Assembly (NCBI GenBank): GCA_013215025.1
Contig: JABSRR010000026.1
Location: 1 to 11,299, forward strand
Direction: 5' to 3'
DNA length: 11,299 nucleotides
From: Pseudomonadales bacterium
GTDB taxonomy: Bacteria > Pseudomonadota > Gammaproteobacteria > Pseudomonadales > DT-91
Within the stretch, counting starts at the first letter, position 1. Each line of letters opens with the position of its first letter. Below are positions 7,172-11,299 of the stretch, in pieces. Below the pieces are notes generated by a model, which was given only the letters and a program-made list of their open reading frames with translations, was not told the origin of the DNA and searched no databases. The position numbers were made by a program, and so were the translations under genes.

Positions 7172-8244
7172 TGCTCGCTAATTTTTTGTCTGAGTATTTT
7201 CCGATATTCAATGCGTTCTCCTATATAACAGTAAGAGGCATGATGGGGGTCATTACCGCATTGTTAGTCTCTCTTTGGGTTGGCCCAGGGTTTATTCAAT
7301 ATTTAGTCAGTAAGCAAATTGGTCAAGCTGTGCGTGATGATGGCCCGCAAAGCCACTTGAGTAAGTCAGGTACGCCAACTATGGGCGGTGCATTGATTTT
7401 GTTTGCAATATTTTTCTCTACCCTGTTGTGGAGTGATTTGAGCAACCCTTATGTGTGGCTTATCGTGATAGTGACATTTATTTTTGGCGCCGTGGGTTGG
7501 GTAGATGATTTCAGAAAAGTGGTGGAAAAAGATTCCAGAGGCCTGCCTGCTAAATGGAAATATTTTTGGCAATCTGTCGCAGGCCTAGGGGCATCAGTAT
7601 TTTTATTTATTCACGCTGATGTACCTGCAAACACGCAACTATTTATTCCTTTATTTAAGTCTGTCGCCATAGATATGGGCTTATTTTTTATTGTTTTTAG
7701 TTATTTCGTCATTGTCGGTACCAGTAACGCAGTCAACCTTACTGATGGTCTTGATGGCTTAGCGATATTGCCTAGTGTGCTGGTTGGTTCTGCGCTTGGT
7801 CTGATTACCTATTTAGTTGGGCATAAAGAATTTGCCGCCTACTTACACATTGCTTATATACCACAGGCAGGTGAGTTAGCTATTTTCTGTGCCTCATTGG
7901 CAGGAGCAGGTTTAGGCTTTCTGTGGTTTAACACTTATCCCGCTCAGGTTTTTATGGGTGATGTCGGTGCGCTTGCATTAGGTGCAGCCTTAGGACTGGT
8001 GGCAGTGATCACCAGGCATGAGATCGTGTTGTTTATTATGGGCGGCGTTTTTGTGATGGAGACAGTGTCGGTGATTCTACAAGTTGCTTCATTCAAACTC
8101 ACTGGCAAGCGTATTTTTAGAATGGCGCCCATTCACCATCACTTTGAATTAAAGGGTTGGCCAGAGCCAAAAGTGATTGTGCGCTTCTGGATCATAACAA
8201 TAATGTTAGTCATTATCGGTTTAACAACATTGAAATTGAGATAA
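7162..8244 (+). CDS. mraY: Phospho-MurNAc-pentapeptide translocase MraY
   Basis: MraY is an inner-membrane enzyme that transfers phospho-MurNAc-pentapeptide from UDP to undecaprenyl phosphate, giving lipid I. It has 360 residues, the same as E. coli, with about ten hydrophobic membrane helices. Signature blocks are [17 protein letters not shown] (60-76), VDDFRKV with Asp115/Asp116, [13 protein letters not shown] (189-201), [19 protein letters not shown] (256-274) with Asp267, and [15 protein letters not shown] (322-336). The catalytic and Mg-binding aspartates fall at the same numbers as in E. coli. The start ATG 7162 has GGAG (7150-7153) 8 bases upstream and overlaps the murF stop by 10 bases. 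An in-frame ATG at 7171 is possible but would lose three residues. There is no sign of truncation. Confidence 0.98.
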   Translation: MLLMLANFLSEYFPIFNAFSYITVRGMMGVITALLVSLWVGPGFIQYLVSKQIGQAVRDDGPQSHLSKSGTPTMGGALILFAIFFSTLLWSDLSNPYVWLIVIVTFIFGAVGWVDDFRKVVEKDSRGLPAKWKYFWQSVAGLGASVFLFIHADVPANTQLFIPLFKSVAIDMGLFFIVFSYFVIVGTSNAVNLTDGLDGLAILPSVLVGSALGLITYLVGHKEFAAYLHIAYIPQAGELAIFCASLAGAGLGFLWFNTYPAQVFMGDVGALALGAALGLVAVITRHEIVLFIMGGVFVMETVSVILQVASFKLTGKRIFRMAPIHHHFELKGWPEPKVIVRFWIITIMLVIIGLTTLKLR

Positions 8245-8251
8245 GTCATTG

Positions 8252-9661
8252 ATGCAGGCAGCATTGGAAAGCAACAAGCGATACCTCATTGTTGGCACAG
8301 GCGCAACAGGCCTCGCTTGCGCGCGATTTTTTGCTGCTAATACGCTTGATTATGTCTTGCTTGATTCGCGTCCTGATCAATCGGCGAATACGAATCTGCA
8401 GATGTTTTTACAACAGCATACGTGCCAATGTTACTTTGGCAATTTGGAAGCATTTGAGTATAGCTCGAAGGATATTATGATTTTGAGCCCCGGTGTTTCG
8501 TTACAAGAGAGATTTGTTGCTACTGCACAAAGCAGTGGGGTTGAGCTTTCTAGTGATATAGAAATTTTTGATCGCATTAATGAAAAGCCAGTTATCGCAA
8601 TCACCGGCTCGAATGGTAAAACCACGATCACAACGATCACGCAAAAGATCCTGCAGGCGATGGGCTTCAACGCCTGTGCAGCTGGAAATATTGGGCTAGC
8701 TGCGCTTGATGCACTAGCAGAAGATATCGACGTGTATGTGCTCGAATTATCGAGCTTTCAGCTTGAGCGATATAATCACCTTCAGTCTGTCACGGCCATT
8801 GTTGCAAATATCTCTGAAGATCATATGGATCGCTATGACGATTTACAGCAGTATGCCCAGGCGAAATTTTCAATTTATAACAATGCAGGGTATAAGCTGG
8901 TCAACTTAGATGATGCTTATAGCGAAAATATTGCTAAACCTTATGCATCGATATCGATGACAGCCGCTGATGCAGATTATGCCTTAAACAATCACTCCAT
9001 CTTTATTAAAGATAGAGACGTGAATATTGATATCAGTGCAAGCCAGCTTAAAGGTTCACATAATCGTTTTAATCTGCTGGCAGCCGTTGCTTTAGTTGAC
9101 GGCTTGCTGCGCCATCAAGAATGTACTGACGCTGAAGTCTCGGCTTTATTTTCTCAAGCCCTATCGCTATTAAATGATTTCAAAGGCTTACCGCATCGCT
9201 GTGAATATATTGGTGCGGTACATAATATTGAATTTATAAATGATAGTAAGGCGACTAATGTGGGTGCGTGTTTAGCCGCGCTGTCTGGACTACAGCAAGA
9301 TTATGATCATATCTTTGTGCTGTTAGGCGGTGTTGACAAATCTGCCTCATTTGAACAGTTAGTTGAATTTATCAGTCAGGCAGCGATAGAGCCGATCTTG
9401 TTTGGGCAAGATAGCATAAATATTTTAAAGGCATTCCAGGCTAGTGAGTCATCTTTTAAGCCTGTTTGTGTTGATAAGCTTGAGCATGCCTTAAATGAGG
9501 CTTATAGGCAGGCGAATCAGCTGCAGCAAGGCCAAAGTGAGCAGCAACGTTTACTGATTCTTCTATCGCCAGCTTGCGCCAGTTTCGATCAGTTTAGTTC
9601 GTTTGCTGATAGAGGTACAGCCTTCGTGAGTCAAGTGAAGCAAATGATGAGGGCTGCATGA
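8252..9661 (+). CDS. murD: UDP-MurNAc-L-alanine:D-glutamate ligase MurD
   Basis: MurD is a cytoplasmic ATP-dependent ligase that adds D-glutamate to UDP-MurNAc-L-Ala. The 469-residue protein has an N-terminal Rossmann-like domain with VGTGATG (14-20) and ILSPGVS (77-83), a P-loop TGSNGKTT (118-125), GNIGLAAL (145-152), VLELSSFQLE (163-172), SEDHMDRY (188-195), the likely carbamylated Lys205 in QAKFSIY, FINDSKATNVG (328-338), LLGGVDK (357-363) and LSPACASFDQF (438-448). All are standard for MurD. It begins 7 bases after mraY, the only junction in the operon without overlap. ATG 8252 is preferred over the adjacent TTG 8249; the Shine-Dalgarno is poor (GAG at 8238-8240 is far upstream), so coupling to mraY translation is likely. 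It overlaps ftsW by 1-4 bases. Confidence 0.97.
   Translation: MQAALESNKRYLIVGTGATGLACARFFAANTLDYVLLDSRPDQSANTNLQMFLQQHTCQCYFGNLEAFEYSSKDIMILSPGVSLQERFVATAQSSGVELSSDIEIFDRINEKPVIAITGSNGKTTITTITQKILQAMGFNACAAGNIGLAALDALAEDIDVYVLELSSFQLERYNHLQSVTAIVANISEDHMDRYDDLQQYAQAKFSIYNNAGYKLVNLDDAYSENIAKPYASISMTAADADYALNNHSIFIKDRDVNIDISASQLKGSHNRFNLLAAVALVDGLLRHQECTDAEVSALFSQALSLLNDFKGLPHRCEYIGAVHNIEFINDSKATNVGACLAALSGLQQDYDHIFVLLGGVDKSASFEQLVEFISQAAIEPILFGQDSINILKAFQASESSFKPVCVDKLEHALNEAYRQANQLQQGQSEQQRLLILLSPACASFDQFSSFADRGTAFVSQVKQMMRAA
9649..9653 (+). promoter_or_regulatory. Shine-Dalgarno of ftsW
   Basis: GAGGG lies 4 bases before ATG 9658 and 7 bases before the adjacent ATG 9661. Spacing slightly favours the second ATG; either gives nearly the same protein. 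Confidence 0.5.
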
Positions 9662-10962
9662 TGCTTGCGCATATGAAAACCATGCAGTTCAGTACTGTTG
9701 ACGGCTGGAAACAGTCAATGGTTGCGATAGATAAATCGTTTCTTATTCTGGCCTGCAGTTTGCTGTCCATTGGTTTGGTGGTAATGACCTCAGCATCAAT
9801 AGACTATGCGGCATATAAATTTAATAATCCGCTGCACTTTTTCATGCGGCAAAGTATCTTTTTGCTGATGGGCTTATCTCTTGCCTGTGCGGTCACTGTT
9901 ACACCGATGTATAAGTGGTATCAGTGGAGTGGTATATGTTTAACCTTAGGCTTTGTGGTTTTGATTGCGGTGTTGATTCCAGGTATTGGTCGAGAGGTGA
10001 ATGGCTCGATGCGTTGGATTCCCATTGGCCCTATTAATTTACAGAGCTCTGAGCTGGCCAAGCTGTGTATCATGATTTATATGGCGGCGTACTTAGTGAG
10101 GCGGCAAGATGAAGTACGTGAAACCTGGCAAGGCTTCATTAAACCGATTTTAGTCGTCAGCGGTATGATTATCTTGTTATTGCTAGAGCCAGACTTTGGC
10201 TCATCAGTCGTAATGATTATCGCTACTATGGGTATGATATTTCTTGGTGGTGTGGGGCTAAAACAATTCCTTTCAGTTGCGATGGTTGCTGCTTTGGCAG
10301 TGATGCTAATGGCTGTCTCTTCAAGCTATCGTATGGCGCGTTTGAAATGTTTTATAGACCCTTGGCAATATCAATTTGACTGTGGCTATCAACTAACACA
10401 GTCTTTAATTGCATTTGGACGTGGTGATTTCTTTGGCCTTGGCTTAGGTAATAGTATCCAAAAATTATTTTACTTACCTGAGGCGCACACAGATTTCGTA
10501 TTTGCGATTCTTGCAGAGGAAACCGGTTTTTTTGGTGGCCTGGTGATTTTGATCCTATTCAGCGCCTTGATTTATAAAATATTTACCATTGCTAAAGTGG
10601 CTGAACAGAAACAGCAGTTATTTAATGCATACTTATGCTATGGCATTGCTTTAGTCATGGCGGCTCAGGTATTTATCAATATTGGTGTAAATAGCGGTGT
10701 TTTACCAACCAAGGGGCTTACACTGCCATTTTTTAGTTATGGCGGCAGTAGCCTGATCGTGGCCTTAGTAATGATTGGTTTTGTGAATCGCGTGGCAATT
10801 GAGTGTAAATTAAGCGCTATTAAAAATGCATCCGAATTAGCGAAGCAACAGCAGCTGCAAAGCAAGAAAAAAGTACGCAAAGGTTTAAAACAAGCTGGTT
10901 TAGGCAAGACTTCTGCAAAACATGATTTAAAACCACGATCATCTGCGGGGTTTTCTTCATGA
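9658..10962 (+). CDS. ftsW: Septal peptidoglycan glycosyltransferase FtsW (SEDS family)
   Basis: FtsW is a multipass inner-membrane enzyme that polymerises lipid II at the septum, in complex with FtsI. The 434-residue product has about ten membrane segments. Family blocks are VVMTSAS (41-47), GREVNGSMRWIPIGPINLQSSELAK split over 111-135, LLLEPDFGSSVV (174-185), GYQLTQSLIAFGRGDFFGLGLGNS (243-266), LPEAHTDFVFAILAEE (273-288) and LPTKGLTLPFFSYGGSSL (349-366). Asp279 in the HTD triplet corresponds to the essential Asp297 of E. coli FtsW. After the last helix (about 380) there is a soluble tail of about 50 residues rich in Lys and Gln, longer than in E. coli. ATG 9658 overlaps the murD stop as ATGA; ATG 9661 is an equally possible start, and ATG 9673 less so. 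It overlaps murG by 4 bases. Confidence 0.97.
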   Translation: MMLAHMKTMQFSTVDGWKQSMVAIDKSFLILACSLLSIGLVVMTSASIDYAAYKFNNPLHFFMRQSIFLLMGLSLACAVTVTPMYKWYQWSGICLTLGFVVLIAVLIPGIGREVNGSMRWIPIGPINLQSSELAKLCIMIYMAAYLVRRQDEVRETWQGFIKPILVVSGMIILLLLEPDFGSSVVMIIATMGMIFLGGVGLKQFLSVAMVAALAVMLMAVSSSYRMARLKCFIDPWQYQFDCGYQLTQSLIAFGRGDFFGLGLGNSIQKLFYLPEAHTDFVFAILAEETGFFGGLVILILFSALIYKIFTIAKVAEQKQQLFNAYLCYGIALVMAAQVFINIGVNSGVLPTKGLTLPFFSYGGSSLIVALVMIGFVNRVAIECKLSAIKNASELAKQQQLQSKKKVRKGLKQAGLGKTSAKHDLKPRSSAGFSS

Positions 10963-11299
10963 ATAAAACCTTACTGATTATGGCCGGTGGAACGGGTGGA
11001 CACGTTTATCCAGGTCTCGCCTGTGCCGAAGCTTGGCAGGGGCTTGGCTATCAAGTTGCGTGGATTGGCACTAAAAAGGGTATTGAGTCTAATTTAGTGC
11101 CTGCAGCCGGCATCGATATTGCGTTTATCAATATACACGGGCTGCGAGGTAAGGGCCTGTTAGGTATATTGTTTGCGCCATTTAAAATAGTCGCGGCAAT
11201 CATTCAGGCGTTTAACATAATGCGCGCAATACAGCCTCATGCAGTTTTAGGCATGGGTGGTTTTGCCGCTGGACCAGGCGGCATTGCTGCCAAATTACT
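10959..11299 (+). CDS. murG: UDP-GlcNAc:lipid I GlcNAc transferase MurG (partial, 3' end outside window)
   Basis: MurG is a GT28-family, membrane-associated cytoplasmic enzyme that adds GlcNAc to lipid I to form lipid II. Only the first 113 codons are present, covering much of the N-terminal acceptor-binding domain. Visible signatures are the glycine loop MAGGTGGHVYPGLA (8-21), WIGTKKGIESNLVP (34-47), INIHGLRGKG (55-64) and GMGGFAAGPGG (98-108). All match E. coli MurG blocks. ATG 10959 overlaps the ftsW TGA as ATGA, with GGGG (10947-10950) 8 bases upstream. The frame is open to the right edge and shows no damage. Confidence 0.96.
   Translation, partial: MNKTLLIMAGGTGGHVYPGLACAEAWQGLGYQVAWIGTKKGIESNLVPAAGIDIAFINIHGLRGKGLLGILFAPFKIVAAIIQAFNIMRAIQPHAVLGMGGFAAGPGGIAAKL

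Noticed and set aside
7366..8132. Two short minus-strand open frames (7366-7572, 7944-8132) inside mraY
   Set aside because: Both are antisense to invariant MraY motifs and have no ribosome binding site or recognisable product.
8289..8480. 63-codon plus-strand open frame in another frame of murD
   Set aside because: It overlaps the conserved N-terminal domain of MurD, and the peptide has no recognisable features.
8431..8670. 79-codon minus-strand open frame inside murD
   Set aside because: It is antisense to conserved MurD motifs including the P-loop, so its open frame is a by-product of murD codon use.

Overview
The window is the 5' two-thirds of a division and cell wall (dcw) cluster from a gammaproteobacterium with a moderately AT-rich genome. 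The order mraZ-rsmH-ftsL-ftsI-murE-murF-mraY-murD-ftsW-murG is the one found in Escherichia coli and Pseudomonas. The proteins read as gammaproteobacterial: MraZ has 152 residues and MraY has 360, both the same as E. coli, and many blocks in MraY, FtsW and RsmH are nearly identical to E. coli. MurE carries the DNPRxE signature for meso-diaminopimelate, so the organism makes Gram-negative-type peptidoglycan. A genus cannot be assigned from sequence reading alone.

Layout. Positions 1-379 (minus strand) hold the 5' part of a divergent lipoprotein gene built of 18-residue Ala/Glu/Lys/Gln repeats; its 3' end is outside the window. Positions 380-817 are a 438-base AT-rich divergent intergenic region. 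Next to mraZ it contains T-tracts phased about every 10-11 bases, a good sigma70-type promoter (TTGCAA, 17 bases, TATAGT) and a set of AGTGG(G/A) boxes on a 10-base period that match the known MraZ operator design. Positions 818-11299 are one dense plus-strand operon of ten genes. Neighbouring genes overlap by 1-10 bases or, in one case, are 7 bases apart. I saw no terminator in it, and murG runs off the right edge.

How the genes work together. MraZ is the cluster's transcriptional repressor and probably binds the boxes over its own promoter. RsmH methylates 16S rRNA. FtsL is a divisome scaffold protein. FtsW (SEDS glycosyltransferase) and FtsI (PBP3 transpeptidase) form the septal peptidoglycan synthase. 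MurE, MurF and MurD are ATP-dependent ligases that build the UDP-MurNAc pentapeptide in the cytoplasm (MurD adds D-Glu, MurE meso-DAP, MurF D-Ala-D-Ala). MraY moves the product onto undecaprenyl phosphate to make lipid I, and MurG adds GlcNAc to make lipid II.

I found no undescribed multi-gene system. The points worth a second look are the extended operator whose last box coincides with the mraZ ribosome binding site, the phased T-tracts upstream of the promoter, an SSQ triad in FtsI where SSN is usual, the repeat lipoprotein next to the cluster, and the long basic C-terminal tail of FtsW.
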